From: a marine actinobacterium MedAcidi-G2B
GTDB taxonomy: Bacteria; Actinomycetota; Acidimicrobiia; Acidimicrobiales; MedAcidi-G1
Length of the DNA: 64,000 nt
Assembly: GCA_000817115.1 (NCBI GenBank)
Contig: JUEO01000002.1
Location: 45,146 to 109,145 of the forward strand
Reading direction: 5' to 3'
How positions within the stretch are numbered: position 1 is the first letter of the stretch; each line of letters opens with the position of its first letter. Below the pieces are notes generated by a model, which saw nothing but the letters and a program-made list of their open reading frames with translations, ran no database searches and was not told where the DNA came from. Below, piece after piece: positions 1 to 10,645 of this stretch. A program made the position numbers and the translations under genes.

Positions 1-672
1 GCTCTCCCTGCAGAGAGAAACGTCCTCAAAGATGCAGTAGATAGAACAGCTTTATGGGCGGAGCGCGCTCGGACTGCTTTCCTAACTCATCCAACAGCAA
101 ATGAAAAGCAAAGCCAGTTTGGGATTGTTCAAGGTGGTACTGATGCTCCGTTACGAATTGAAAGCACTGAAAAAACCTTAGAAGTGGGATTTGATGGCTA
201 CGCCATAGGAGGTTTGAGTGTGGGGGAGGGAAGATCTGAAATGCTAGAGCCAGTAGAAGTAGTAACAGATCTTTTACCAGAAGACCAGCCACGTTATTTT
301 ATGGGATTAGGTGACCCAGTCGGAATAGTTGAAGTGGTTGCACGAGGGGTGGATATGTTTGACTGCGTCCTACCTACTCGACTGGCACGACATGGAACCG
401 TATTGACTTCTACAGGACGCATCAACCTTCGTAACGCTTGCTTTATTGGTGATGAGCAACCGTTAGACCCCACTTTTGAGAACAGCCCTGCATCAAATTG
501 GAGCCGAAGTTATTTACGTCATCTTCTAATCACTAACGAGCCAACGGCACCGAGAATACTTACTTTGCATAACTTGGCGTGGATGTTTGATTTTGTTTTC
601 AAGTTAAGAAAGTCAATAGCTGATGGAGAATTTGAAGAATTCCATAAACAAACTCTGGAAATATGGGGTTGA
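1..672 (+). CDS. tgt: queuine tRNA-ribosyltransferase (Tgt), 5'-truncated by window edge
   Basis: Frame 1 is open from base 1 (ALPAERNVLKDAVDRTALWAERARTAF...FGIVQGG...GGLSVGEG...FDCVLPTRLARHGT), typical Tgt motifs; stop at 670-672. Confidence 0.95.
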   Translation, partial: ALPAERNVLKDAVDRTALWAERARTAFLTHPTANEKQSQFGIVQGGTDAPLRIESTEKTLEVGFDGYAIGGLSVGEGRSEMLEPVEVVTDLLPEDQPRYFMGLGDPVGIVEVVARGVDMFDCVLPTRLARHGTVLTSTGRINLRNACFIGDEQPLDPTFENSPASNWSRSYLRHLLITNEPTAPRILTLHNLAWMFDFVFKLRKSIADGEFEEFHKQTLEIWG

Positions 673-750
673 CTTCTAAAATTGGAGTAGAAATAGCAAG
701 TATCGCCGTAGGCTTTCAAAGTCTTCATTAGTTACAAGAAAGAAATCAAA

Positions 751-1047
751 ATGAGTTTTCTCCCCTTAATAATTATTTTCGGAGTCATGTACTTCCTTAT
801 GATCCGACCTCAACAAAAAAAGATGAAGTTACAGAGAGCTTTGATCGAGTCGGTCAAAGCCGGAGATGAAGTGGTTCTCAATTCAGGAATCTTTGGGGTA
901 GTTAGAGAAGTAGAAGGTGACGTAGTTTGGTTAGAGGTCGCTGGAGATTTAGAACTTAAAGTTTTTAAGGGTGCTATTGACCAACGATTTGATTCTCCCG
1001 AAGAAACAGAAGAAGAAGAAAGTGAAGAAGACTCTCCTATCGGGTAG
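751..1047 (+). CDS. yajC: preprotein translocase subunit YajC
   Basis: FLPLIIIFGVMYFLMIRPQQKKMK motif, upstream of secD; acidic C-terminus. Confidence 0.95.
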   Translation: MSFLPLIIIFGVMYFLMIRPQQKKMKLQRALIESVKAGDEVVLNSGIFGVVREVEGDVVWLEVAGDLELKVFKGAIDQRFDSPEETEEEESEEDSPIG

Positions 1048-1053
1048 TGATTT

Positions 1054-2559
1054 ATGCAGCGTCGCCAGACCTTCTTCTTTGTAGGGATAGTTTTATTAAC
1101 TCTTACTTCAGTGTCACTTACGGCGTTGTGGGGAAATAAACCTCTTCTAGGTCTTGATTTACAAGGTGGAGTCTCCGTAAGACTGACCGCAGTTGAGCCT
1201 GCTGACGACGAAATGCTCGATCAGGCAGTTGAAATAATTCGCGCAAGAGTTGATGGTTTAGGTGTAGCTGAGCCTGAGATTTCAAGAACCGAGCAAGGTG
1301 TCATGGTCTCGCTGCCTGGGGTTGATGATCAAGGAAGAGCTCTAGAGTTAGTCGGGACCACTGCTGAACTTAGATTCCGCCCAGTTTGCGACACTCTGCC
1401 CCCACTCGTCGAAGAAGTAGAACCAGTTGTTGCAAGTGGCGAATTGGGTACCGCTCCAATCTCTTGTGCGCCGGCATTAAATGGAGAAGTCATTCCTGCC
1501 ACAGGACGAGATGGAGTAACTCCACCAGAAGAAGACAAGGCTGAACATTTTGTGATCCTTACTGATGACCAAGGACCTGAAGGAGTCTTTGAACGACGAT
1601 TACTACTAGGCCCTTCAATCCTCACCGGAGATGGACTAAGTGGAGCTGATGCAGATTTTGTCAACTTCGAATGGGGCATATCTGTAACAATGAAAGACGG
1701 AGATCAAGGAATCGGGTCCTTCAACGCAATAGCTTCTGAATGCTTCATTGGCTCAATCTTCTGTCCCGTGCAAGCAGGGAGCAACAGAGGACAGGTTGCT
1801 TTAGTCCTTGACAGCCAAGTAATAACCGCTCCGGTAATTAATGCTCCAGCATTTGAAAAAGATGCAATTTTAATTTCAGGGGCCTATGAGAAGCAGGAAG
1901 CTGAAGACGCTGCTCTAGCTTTACGATACGGAGCTCTTCCCATTGAACTAGTTGCAGAAAATACTCAATTAGTGTCAGCCACCATAGGAGAAGATTCTTT
2001 AGAAGCAGGAGTAATTGCAGGTCTAATTGGGTTAGCAGTCGTAGCTATTTTCATTCTTCTTTACTACCGTCTTTTAGGCCTTATAGCTTTACTAAGCCTC
2101 GCAATTTCAGGCTCGTTGCTGTGGGCAATTATTTCCCATCTAGGAACCCAGTCAGGTCTGGCTCTTACTCTGGCAGGCATCACAGGAATCATTGTCGCGA
2201 TAGGAGTCTCAGTCGATTCCAACGTCGTTTATTTTGAACACTTAAAAGAAGATATTCGTGATGGGCGAACTGCCCGCTCCGCCGTAGATCGCGCTTTCAA
2301 ACCTGCATATTCAACGATAGTAAAAGCCAATACAGCCTCACTCATAGGAGCAGGACTCCTATGGTGGCTTACTGTTGGAGCAGTAAGAGGTTTCGCTCTT
2401 TACCTAGGACTCGCAACAATTCTTGATCTTGTAGCAACATATTTCTTTATGGGGCCCGCAATTAAACTTCTCTCTAAAACAAATTTATTTGCAACTAAGC
2501 CAGAACGTTTTGGGCTTCCGGCCATTGGTTCAGTTGAACTGATCGGAGGAGAAAAATGA
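1054..2559 (+). CDS. secD: protein translocase subunit SecD
   Basis: LLGLDLQGGVSVRL, RVDGLGVAEPEI, GVSVDSNVVYFEHLKEDIRDGRT motifs. Confidence 0.97.
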   Translation: MQRRQTFFFVGIVLLTLTSVSLTALWGNKPLLGLDLQGGVSVRLTAVEPADDEMLDQAVEIIRARVDGLGVAEPEISRTEQGVMVSLPGVDDQGRALELVGTTAELRFRPVCDTLPPLVEEVEPVVASGELGTAPISCAPALNGEVIPATGRDGVTPPEEDKAEHFVILTDDQGPEGVFERRLLLGPSILTGDGLSGADADFVNFEWGISVTMKDGDQGIGSFNAIASECFIGSIFCPVQAGSNRGQVALVLDSQVITAPVINAPAFEKDAILISGAYEKQEAEDAALALRYGALPIELVAENTQLVSATIGEDSLEAGVIAGLIGLAVVAIFILLYYRLLGLIALLSLAISGSLLWAIISHLGTQSGLALTLAGITGIIVAIGVSVDSNVVYFEHLKEDIRDGRTARSAVDRAFKPAYSTIVKANTASLIGAGLLWWLTVGAVRGFALYLGLATILDLVATYFFMGPAIKLLSKTNLFATKPERFGLPAIGSVELIGGEK

Positions 2560-3656
2560 TTCGATCACTTCGCCTTTTGTATTCAGGAGAAGCACCAATT
2601 GATTACCCTCAATGGTGGAGACGGGCTGTTCTCATCTCCGCAGTCTTAGTGATAGCAAGTATCTCTTCTTTTTTTGTGAGGAGTTTAAACCTCGGAATAG
2701 ATTTTGAAGGGGGAACGTCTTATGAAGTCAGATCTGCCGGAACGTCTGTCGCAGAAGCACGAGAGGCCGTTTCTTCTGTTGGCTTAGAAGATGCACGTAT
2801 CCAAATAGTTGATGAAGAAGTTCTAAGAATTAGATCCGACATTTCAGACCCCGATCAAACGTCAGAGATTCGTGATTTTCTAAACACCGAGTTAGGGCAG
2901 GTCGAAACATTTGAGCAAGTTGGGCCAACATGGGGAAGTGAAGTCACCAGTAAGGCAATCCGAGCGTTAGTGATCTTTTTTGCCGTTGTATCGATCTATA
3001 TAACAATACGACTTGAATGGAAAATGGCTCTAGGAGCGTTGTTGGCAGTAAGCCACGACATTTTGATAAGCATCGGAATTTACTCAATGTTTCAACTTGA
3101 GATCACGCCAGCAACAATTGTTGCCTTCCTCACGATTATGGGGTATTCGCTTTATGACACAATCGTTGTTTACGACAAAGTTAGAGAAATCGTCGGACGA
3201 TTGGGAGCTACTGATCGTTACCGATATACCGAACTAATGAATTTAGCTCTGAACAGAGTGACTATGCGCTCCATTAATACAAGCATCACTTCTGCTATTC
3301 CTATCATTTCTCTCCTCTTAATCGGCTCTCTTTTGCTTGGTGCAGCCACGCTTCAGGAATTCGCAGTTGCTTTATTAGTTGGAATAATAGTGGGGTCATA
3401 TTCCTCTTTATTTATTGCTTCTTCTTTAGTTTCTATATTGAAAACTAGAGAACCCAGATGGAGAGAAATTGAGCAAAAAATATTAAGAAAAGATTTAGAC
3501 AAAAATTCCACTCGAAGTATTGATCCAAAAGATGTAGTTCAACTTGACCCACGATCCAGCGAACGAACCAGTGGTCCAGCCCGAGGAAAACCAACTCAAG
3601 TACAACGTTCAGCAGGAGGGGCTCCTCCGCGCCCAAGAAAGAAACGGCGACGATAA
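2556..3656 (+). CDS. secF: protein translocase subunit SecF
   Basis: LGIDFEGGTSYEV, GYSLYDTIVVYDKVRE motifs; overlaps secD by 4 nt. Confidence 0.97.
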   Translation: MIRSLRLLYSGEAPIDYPQWWRRAVLISAVLVIASISSFFVRSLNLGIDFEGGTSYEVRSAGTSVAEAREAVSSVGLEDARIQIVDEEVLRIRSDISDPDQTSEIRDFLNTELGQVETFEQVGPTWGSEVTSKAIRALVIFFAVVSIYITIRLEWKMALGALLAVSHDILISIGIYSMFQLEITPATIVAFLTIMGYSLYDTIVVYDKVREIVGRLGATDRYRYTELMNLALNRVTMRSINTSITSAIPIISLLLIGSLLLGAATLQEFAVALLVGIIVGSYSSLFIASSLVSILKTREPRWREIEQKILRKDLDKNSTRSIDPKDVVQLDPRSSERTSGPARGKPTQVQRSAGGAPPRPRKKRRR

Positions 3657-3721
3657 GGATTCCAAGTCAGGTTAAAGACCGATACCGTGGTGCTATGGAT
3701 ACCAAGTTTGGAGAATGCTAA

Positions 3722-5944
3722 ATGGTAGCTGTTCATCGTGTCCTCCCTTGGCGCAGACGCCCCCAAAATGAGGTTTCCGAAACTTCAACTTTGTTAACTG
3801 TCTTTCATGATCACCACCCAAATCAAGAGCCAAAACTGATCGAAAAGGCTTATCAGTTAGCCCTTAAAGCACATGAAGGGCAAATGAGAAAATCAGGAGA
3901 GCCTTATATTCATCACCCAATGGCGGTGGCAACCATAGTGGCAAGACAAGGACTTGATGAAGTGACGATTGCTGCTGCGCTACTTCACGATGCTGTAGAA
4001 GATACCAAAATAGAACTTTCTTATTTAGAAGAAGAATTCGGTTCTGAAGTGGCTCTCATAGTAGATGGGGTCACAAAATTAGATCGCCTTAATTTTGACT
4101 CTAAAGAGGATCAACAAGCAGCAAGCATGAGAAAAATGCTAGTTGCATTAGCAAAAGATCTTCGAGTGCTGATTATTAAATTAGCCGACAGGCTCCATAA
4201 CATGCGGACGTTAGCTGCTTTGCCTGAATTCAAACAAGAACGAACAGCACGTGAGACTTTAGACATATACGCGCCACTTGCGCATCGTTTAGGTATGGAG
4301 GAAGTAAAGGTCCAGTTAGAAGATTTATCGCTAGCAACTCTCTATCCAAAACGCTACAGCGAAATTGACCAAATGGTCTACAACCGAGCACCCGAGCGAG
4401 ATCTTTATCTCATGCAAATGGTGGGAGAAGTTGAAAGTCGGTTTGAAGAATTGGGTATAAAAGCAGAGGTTGGCGGTCGACCAAAACATCTATGGAGCAT
4501 CTATGAAAAAATGATCGTCAAAGGACGTTCATTCGAAGAGATACATGACTTAGTGGGCATAAGGGTCTTAGTGGAAAATGTAAGAGACTGCTATGCGGCT
4601 CTCGGTTCAATTCACGCAGTATGGAAACCAGTACAAGGCCGCTTTAAGGACTATGTGGCTATGCCAAAATTTAACCTCTACCAATCGTTACATACCACGG
4701 TGATCGGACCTCAAGGAAAACAAGTTGAATTCCAAATTCGCACATATGACATGCATCGTCGAGCCGAATACGGCGTTGCTGCTCATTGGGACTACAAAGG
4801 TGTCGCTCCTGCAGATGAAATGGCTTGGTTAAGTCGGATAGTTGAATGGCAAGAAGAGACCACTGACCCAAATACTTTTATGGAAAACCTCAAAATGGAT
4901 CTTGAGCAAGATGAGATTTTCCTATTTACTCCTAAAGGAAAAGTTATAGCATTGCCGATCGGAGCAACAACAGTTGACTTTGCCTATGCGATCCATACAG
5001 AAGTAGGGCATGCTTGTGTAGGAGCAAGAGTGGATGGACGTTTAGTTCCTCTTGAAACCAGACTCAACTCTGGCTCCATCGTTGAGATAATTAATTCGAA
5101 ACAACCAGGAGCAGGACCTTCTCGAGATTGGTTGAAATTCGTAGTTAGTCATCGAGCAGAAAACAGAATTCGTCACTGGTACTCACGGGAACGTCGCGCT
5201 GAAGCAGTAGATAGAGGTTATGAAGAACTTGTGGAAGAACTACGTCACGCGAATATGCCAATAAAGAAAACTATTGATAGCGAAATATTCTCCGAAATAG
5301 CTGCTTCGTTGAATTACTTTGATATTGATTCCGTATACGCAGCCATTGGGGAAGGAAATTTATCTTCTAAGTCACTTGTAAATAGAGTAGAGAGATCACT
5401 TCTTGCATCAGACCCTGAACAAGTAAAAAACGCATCATCTAGTGTTCTTCGAGCTAGGCCTCAACGGCGCACACAAGACGAAGTAGGAGTTCATGTTGAA
5501 GGCTTAGATGATCTTCTAGTCCGACTATCAAGGTGTTGCACCCCTGTGCCGCCAGATGAAATTATGGGATTCGTAACACGGGGACGAGGCGTCACAGTGC
5601 ATCGAACTGACTGTGCAAATGCAGTATCTCTTTCTGCAGATCAACCCGACCGGCTAATAGATGTTGAATGGGACCAGCAAGCAGACGCTTTCTTTACTGC
5701 TTCAATAGAGGTGAAAGCGCTTGATCGTCCACTGTTGTTAAGGGATTTAGTGAATGTTCTCGCTGACCATCAAATGAATGTACTTGGGGCTTCTACGATT
5801 ACCACTGAAGACGACAGAGTTGCACGCCTTAAATTTGATTTTGAACTAGGCGACCCTAGCCATCTGGACCCGATCATGAGGATAATGAGAGGTATTCATT
5901 CTGTTTATGATGTTTATCGAGTGGTGCCTGGACAAAACACTTAG
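3722..5944 (+). CDS. rel: bifunctional (p)ppGpp synthetase/hydrolase Rel/Spo family
   Basis: HD motif LLHDAVEDT, synthetase region FKDYVAMPKFNLYQSLHTTV, TGS and ACT domains. Confidence 0.95.
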   Translation: MVAVHRVLPWRRRPQNEVSETSTLLTVFHDHHPNQEPKLIEKAYQLALKAHEGQMRKSGEPYIHHPMAVATIVARQGLDEVTIAAALLHDAVEDTKIELSYLEEEFGSEVALIVDGVTKLDRLNFDSKEDQQAASMRKMLVALAKDLRVLIIKLADRLHNMRTLAALPEFKQERTARETLDIYAPLAHRLGMEEVKVQLEDLSLATLYPKRYSEIDQMVYNRAPERDLYLMQMVGEVESRFEELGIKAEVGGRPKHLWSIYEKMIVKGRSFEEIHDLVGIRVLVENVRDCYAALGSIHAVWKPVQGRFKDYVAMPKFNLYQSLHTTVIGPQGKQVEFQIRTYDMHRRAEYGVAAHWDYKGVAPADEMAWLSRIVEWQEETTDPNTFMENLKMDLEQDEIFLFTPKGKVIALPIGATTVDFAYAIHTEVGHACVGARVDGRLVPLETRLNSGSIVEIINSKQPGAGPSRDWLKFVVSHRAENRIRHWYSRERRAEAVDRGYEELVEELRHANMPIKKTIDSEIFSEIAASLNYFDIDSVYAAIGEGNLSSKSLVNRVERSLLASDPEQVKNASSSVLRARPQRRTQDEVGVHVEGLDDLLVRLSRCCTPVPPDEIMGFVTRGRGVTVHRTDCANAVSLSADQPDRLIDVEWDQQADAFFTASIEVKALDRPLLLRDLVNVLADHQMNVLGASTITTEDDRVARLKFDFELGDPSHLDPIMRIMRGIHSVYDVYRVVPGQNT

Positions 5945-5989
5945 CGACGAAGACCATCTAGCCTCTTCTGGCGAAGTAACCTTGTCAAC

Positions 5990-7249
5990 GTGAATGATTT
6001 AAATTTTCGAGCACCAAAAGGAACCAGGGATATTCTTTGGCCTGACTCTGAGCATCATCAACGACTTGTTGATATTTTTTCTGCAGTAGTGGGAGAAGCT
6101 GGATATACGCAAGTCATTACTCCCATGTTTGAACATATTGAGGTGTTTCAACGCTTAGGTGATGCAACCGATGTCGTTAGAAAAGAGATGTATGACTTTC
6201 AAGACAAAGGTGGAAGACACTTAGCTTTACGTCCAGAGCAAACAGCTTCTGTTGTTCGGGCATTTGCAGAACATCGGCCCAACATTCCCTGGAAAGCTTG
6301 GTACACCGGACCCAATTTTCGCTATGAACGGGCCCAAAAAGGGAGATTTCGCCAATTCAGCCAAGTAGGAGTAGAAGCATTAGGGACAGAAGACCCATAC
6401 TTAGATGTTGAGGTAATGGCACTCGCTTGGCGTTTTTACGAGCGCCTTGGATTGAGTCAAATAAAACTTGAGATTAATTCGCTGGGCAACAAAGATGATC
6501 GAGTTCATTTCATGGATGCTTTGAGTCAACACTTTGAGAAATACCGGAAAGATCTCAGCGAAGAATCACAAAAAACTCTAGAAGTAAACCCTTTACGAGT
6601 TCTTGATTCCAATAGAGAACAAGATAGTGACCTAATTGCATCAGCTCCTAACATGATTGATTTTCTTTCTGAAGATGCAAAGAAACATTTCTTACTCATT
6701 CAAGAAGGTTTAGATGCCTTAGATATTCCATTTATCGTTAATTCGAAGTTGGTACGTGGACTTGACTACTATGTTCGAACTGCATTTGAGTTTGTTGCAG
6801 AAAGTTTTGATGCTGCCCAGAATGCTGTTGGTGGGGGTGGCCGTTATGACGGTCTTGCCGAAGACCTCGGTGGCCCACCTACACCAGGTGTTGGATTCGC
6901 CATAGGTTCAGATCGGACTTTATTGGCATGTGAGGCAGAAGGAGTATTCCAAACATCAGAACTAGTGACAGAAGTTTTTGTCGTTGACACAACGGGAGGA
7001 CTAGCCGCTCTTTCACTCACAGATCAATTAAGATCTGCAGGATTCAAAACAGATAGAGCATGGGATAACCGCTCAATGAAAGCACAAATGAAAGCAGCTG
7101 ATAAAAGCGGAGCCCTGGTCGCAGTAATTGTAGGTGAAGAGGAGTTAGCGACTGATACCGTCACTTTGAGGGATTTACGCGAATCCACTGAGCAGAGCGA
7201 AATAAAAAAAGAAATTATAATAGAGACTCTCCGAAAGAGGCTTCGTTGA
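5990..7249 (+). CDS. hisS: histidine--tRNA ligase
   Basis: APKGTRDILWPDSEHHQRL, LRPEQTASVVRAF, GGGGRYDGL motifs; GTG start. Confidence 0.96.
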   Translation: MNDLNFRAPKGTRDILWPDSEHHQRLVDIFSAVVGEAGYTQVITPMFEHIEVFQRLGDATDVVRKEMYDFQDKGGRHLALRPEQTASVVRAFAEHRPNIPWKAWYTGPNFRYERAQKGRFRQFSQVGVEALGTEDPYLDVEVMALAWRFYERLGLSQIKLEINSLGNKDDRVHFMDALSQHFEKYRKDLSEESQKTLEVNPLRVLDSNREQDSDLIASAPNMIDFLSEDAKKHFLLIQEGLDALDIPFIVNSKLVRGLDYYVRTAFEFVAESFDAAQNAVGGGGRYDGLAEDLGGPPTPGVGFAIGSDRTLLACEAEGVFQTSELVTEVFVVDTTGGLAALSLTDQLRSAGFKTDRAWDNRSMKAQMKAADKSGALVAVIVGEEELATDTVTLRDLRESTEQSEIKKEIIIETLRKRLR

Positions 7250-8994
7250 CTACTAACTCCAATTACTCAACAACTATGCGCACCGATCGGTGCGGAGATC
7301 TACGTCTGACAGATGAAGGACGCGTTGTGACTCTTTGCGGCTGGGTAAGCCGACGACGTGAACACGGCGAACATTTGGCCTTCATAGACTTGCGCGACCG
7401 GAGCGGAATAGTGCAAGTAGTAGTTGATGGAGCTCAAGACCTAAGAGCCGAGTATGTCCTACAAATAAAAGGGGAGGTTCGGCAGCGGCCAAATGAAACC
7501 ACTAATGAGTCTCTAGCAACAGGAGAAATCGAAATAGAAGCAAAAGAAGTTTTAGTTCTTTCTGAAGCAGAACCTCCACCATTTCCTTTAGACGATCGTA
7601 CTGAAATAGACGAAGTGTTACGTCTCCGGCACCGGTATGTTGATCTTCGAAGAGACCGTATGCAAAGAAATCTTGCTATTCGCGCCAAAGTAAACAGTGC
7701 TATACGCAATGCAATGGAAGAGCAAGGCTTCACTGAGATAGAAACTCCGATGCTTATTGCAAGCACCCCAGAAGGCGCAAGAGACTTTGTGGTTCCTTCA
7801 CGAAAAGAGCCAGGTTCTTTTTATGCACTTCCACAAAGCCCTCAAATATTCAAGCAACTATGCATGGTCGGTGGCGTCGACCGCTACTACCAAATAGCCC
7901 GGTGTTTACGCGACGAAGATCTTCGCGCTGATCGCCAGTTTGAATTCATGCAACTTGATGCTGAAGCAAGTTTTGTCACTCAAGAAGACGTACTGAAATT
8001 CATCTCTTATGCAGTCCTTTCTACAGCTGAAAAAATCACTGGGGAACAACAATCTGAAATTCCAAGAATGTCATGGTTGGAGGCGCAAGAACGATTTGGT
8101 AGCGATAAACCCGATACTAGATTTGGTCTTGAACTTGAGGAACTAACAGACATATTTTCCTCTACAGAGTTTCGAGCGTTCCAAGCTTCCTGCATTAAAG
8201 GAATTCGTGTACCAAACGGGTCGGACATATCTCGAAACCGGTTAGATGACTTGACAGAAAAATGTAAGCAATGGGGTGCTCAGGGTTTGGTATGGATGAG
8301 AGTAGAGGAAGAGGAACTCAATTCTCCTATTTCCAAATTCCTCACTGAAGAGGAGCAAACGTCTCTGCGAGAAGTCATGAAAGCAGAAGAAGGCGATTTA
8401 CTTTTTTTGGTAGCAGACGAGCGGCATTTAGTTCGTCACATATTAGGTTTACTTCGTTTAGAAATTGGACGTCCCCCCGTCACCGAAGGAGGACTGAATT
8501 TCTTATGGGTTGTAGATTTTCCTTTATTTGAAGGAGTTGATGAATCAGGAAACCCACAGCCTGCACATCATCCATTTACCATGCCTCATGAAGAAGATCT
8601 TGAGTTGCTTGAGGCAGGAAAACTTTTAGAAGTCAGATCCCAAGCATATGACCTCGTATTGAATGGATGGGAACTTGGATCAGGAAGTGTTCGAATACAT
8701 AGAAAAGAGATCCAAGAGAAAATCTTCGGACTTCTAGGAATAGAAGCAGAGGAAGCTCAGGAAAAATTTGGGTTCCTGCTTGATGCTTTCAAATATGGAG
8801 CACCTCCACATGCAGGCTTTGCTTTTGGCATGGATCGCCTTACAGCTCTTCTTGCCGGAGAAGAAAATATTCGTGAGGTAATCGCATATCCAAAAACACA
8901 ATCAGGAGCAGATCCGTTAACTTCAGCACCAAACCCGATTGATGACAAACACCTAACTGAACTCGGTCTTCGTGTACTTCCATCTCAGCAGTAA
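7246..8994 (+). CDS. aspS: aspartate--tRNA ligase
   Basis: LCGWVSRRREHG, FMQLDAEASFV, GFAFGMDRL; TTG start at 7246 or ATG at 7276. Confidence 0.96.
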   Translation: MTTNSNYSTTMRTDRCGDLRLTDEGRVVTLCGWVSRRREHGEHLAFIDLRDRSGIVQVVVDGAQDLRAEYVLQIKGEVRQRPNETTNESLATGEIEIEAKEVLVLSEAEPPPFPLDDRTEIDEVLRLRHRYVDLRRDRMQRNLAIRAKVNSAIRNAMEEQGFTEIETPMLIASTPEGARDFVVPSRKEPGSFYALPQSPQIFKQLCMVGGVDRYYQIARCLRDEDLRADRQFEFMQLDAEASFVTQEDVLKFISYAVLSTAEKITGEQQSEIPRMSWLEAQERFGSDKPDTRFGLELEELTDIFSSTEFRAFQASCIKGIRVPNGSDISRNRLDDLTEKCKQWGAQGLVWMRVEEEELNSPISKFLTEEEQTSLREVMKAEEGDLLFLVADERHLVRHILGLLRLEIGRPPVTEGGLNFLWVVDFPLFEGVDESGNPQPAHHPFTMPHEEDLELLEAGKLLEVRSQAYDLVLNGWELGSGSVRIHRKEIQEKIFGLLGIEAEEAQEKFGFLLDAFKYGAPPHAGFAFGMDRLTALLAGEENIREVIAYPKTQSGADPLTSAPNPIDDKHLTELGLRVLPSQQ

Positions 8995-9008
8995 CGAAAG
9001 GCTTTAAT

Positions 9009-10319
9009 TTGCCAGACAGTCTGTTCACAACTGCAGCCACTGAGCGTTTGTCTCGTCGCTCTCCATTAGCTGCACGACTTAGACCAAATCAGCTAGATGA
9101 AATTGTGGGCCAAGATCACTTGGTAGGTGAAGGTAAACCCTTACGCTGCTTAGTTGAGTCTGATCAGCTCTCATCACTAATTTTTTGGGGGCCTCCTGGA
9201 ACTGGGAAAACAAGTCTCGCTAGGCTGGTCGCAAAAGTTACAGCTAAAGATTTCATTGAACTCTCTGCAGTAAATGCAACAGTGAAAGACGTAAGAGAAA
9301 CAATTGCGCAAGCTGAAAAACGTTTAGGCGAACAAGACATTGGAACAATTCTTTTTTTGGATGAAGTGCATCGTTTCAATAAAGCACAACAAGATGCTCT
9401 CTTACCGTCGGTAGAAACAGGGCTATTAATACTGATTGGGGCAACCACTGAGAACCCATTTTTCGAAGTAAATCCACCACTTTTATCACGATCAACTCTT
9501 TTCCGCTTAGAACCTTTATCAGAAATTGCTATCAGGAAACTTCTTGACCGCGGTTTAACAGCAGAAGGCCTTCAAGCAGATGAAGACGCCCTCAATCTAA
9601 TTGTGGGTCGTTCTTCCGGAGATGGCCGCCATGCATTAACAAGTCTTGAAGTAGCAGCAGCGTTAGCAATGGGACGCAAAAGTGAACGCCTAGAACTTGT
9701 TGATGCAGAATTTGCTTTAGGAACAAAAGCATTAAGTTACGGTCGAGATGACCACTTCGATGTTATTAGCGCATTTATAAAGAGCATCAGAGGCTCAGAT
9801 GTAGATGCAGGGCTGTATTGGCTAGCCCGCATGCTTGAAGCCGGAGAGGATGCAAGATTTATAGCGCGAAGATTAGTGATCCTTGCGAGTGAAGATATTG
9901 GAATGGCTGATCCAATGTCCCTACTAATAGCTGACGCAGCAGCAAGAGCGGTGGAATTCGTAGGTTTACCTGAAGCTCAACTGAACCTCGCACAAGCAGT
10001 AGTGCATTTAGCTACTGCTCCGAAGTCAAATAGAGTCACAAAAGCAATTTTTGCTGCGAAAGAGGATGTTCAAGAGAGTGGAGTTGGCAAAGTCCCAAAG
10101 CATCTACGTGATGCCCATTATCAAGCAGCAGCGACATTAGGTCACGGAGAAGGCTATGAATATCCACACAATGATCCACGAGGATGGGTAGAGCAAATTT
10201 ACCGGCCACCTGAAGTGGCTGAAAATATCTACTACGATCCTTCTACCCACGGGTTTGAAGAAGAAGTAGCACGTCGCATGTCTATGCGCACGCCATCTCA
10301 AAAGAAAGAAGAAGCTTAG
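9009..10319 (+). CDS. rarA: replication-associated recombination protein A (RarA/MgsA AAA ATPase)
   Basis: LIFWGPPGTGKTSLARLVA, FLDEVHRFNKAQQDALLP; precedes alaS as in actinobacteria. Confidence 0.94.
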   Translation: MPDSLFTTAATERLSRRSPLAARLRPNQLDEIVGQDHLVGEGKPLRCLVESDQLSSLIFWGPPGTGKTSLARLVAKVTAKDFIELSAVNATVKDVRETIAQAEKRLGEQDIGTILFLDEVHRFNKAQQDALLPSVETGLLILIGATTENPFFEVNPPLLSRSTLFRLEPLSEIAIRKLLDRGLTAEGLQADEDALNLIVGRSSGDGRHALTSLEVAAALAMGRKSERLELVDAEFALGTKALSYGRDDHFDVISAFIKSIRGSDVDAGLYWLARMLEAGEDARFIARRLVILASEDIGMADPMSLLIADAAARAVEFVGLPEAQLNLAQAVVHLATAPKSNRVTKAIFAAKEDVQESGVGKVPKHLRDAHYQAAATLGHGEGYEYPHNDPRGWVEQIYRPPEVAENIYYDPSTHGFEEEVARRMSMRTPSQKKEEA

Positions 10320-10321
10320 AA

Positions 10322-10603
10322 ATGAAATATCGTGTGACATCTTTGTTCATTGGATGGATAGTAGGGCTCATATCTTCACCTTTTGTCCGTCGTCGATTAC
10401 AGCGCTTAATCATGCATTACGCACCAGAGCATTTAAACCGTCAGATTGAAGAGAAGCGTCGAGAGTTGGTTCAAACAGTACGACGCTTCAGGAATGATTT
10501 CAAGTCTTCTACACCCATAAAAGACGAAAGTCGATTTGAGCCGGTATACCGGAAAAATCGTGATCGAAGCCCAGGACACCGTCCGCGACAGCCTCTGAAG
10601 TAA
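10322..10603 (+). CDS. small single-TM hypothetical protein
   Basis: 93 aa, N-terminal hydrophobic segment then basic tail; 2 bp after rarA. Confidence 0.7.
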   Translation: MKYRVTSLFIGWIVGLISSPFVRRRLQRLIMHYAPEHLNRQIEEKRRELVQTVRRFRNDFKSSTPIKDESRFEPVYRKNRDRSPGHRPRQPLK

Positions 10604-10645
10604 ATCACTCTCAGTGCGGAGTTGGGATCGTTAGAATAGACACAT

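Noticed and set aside
1329-1679. Minus-strand ORF of 116 aa opposite secD (and many similar antisense ORFs, e.g. 7434..7766, 18298..18735, 23398..24003)
   Set aside because: Low-complexity Ser/Arg/Pro-rich shadows of well-supported coding genes, no independent signals
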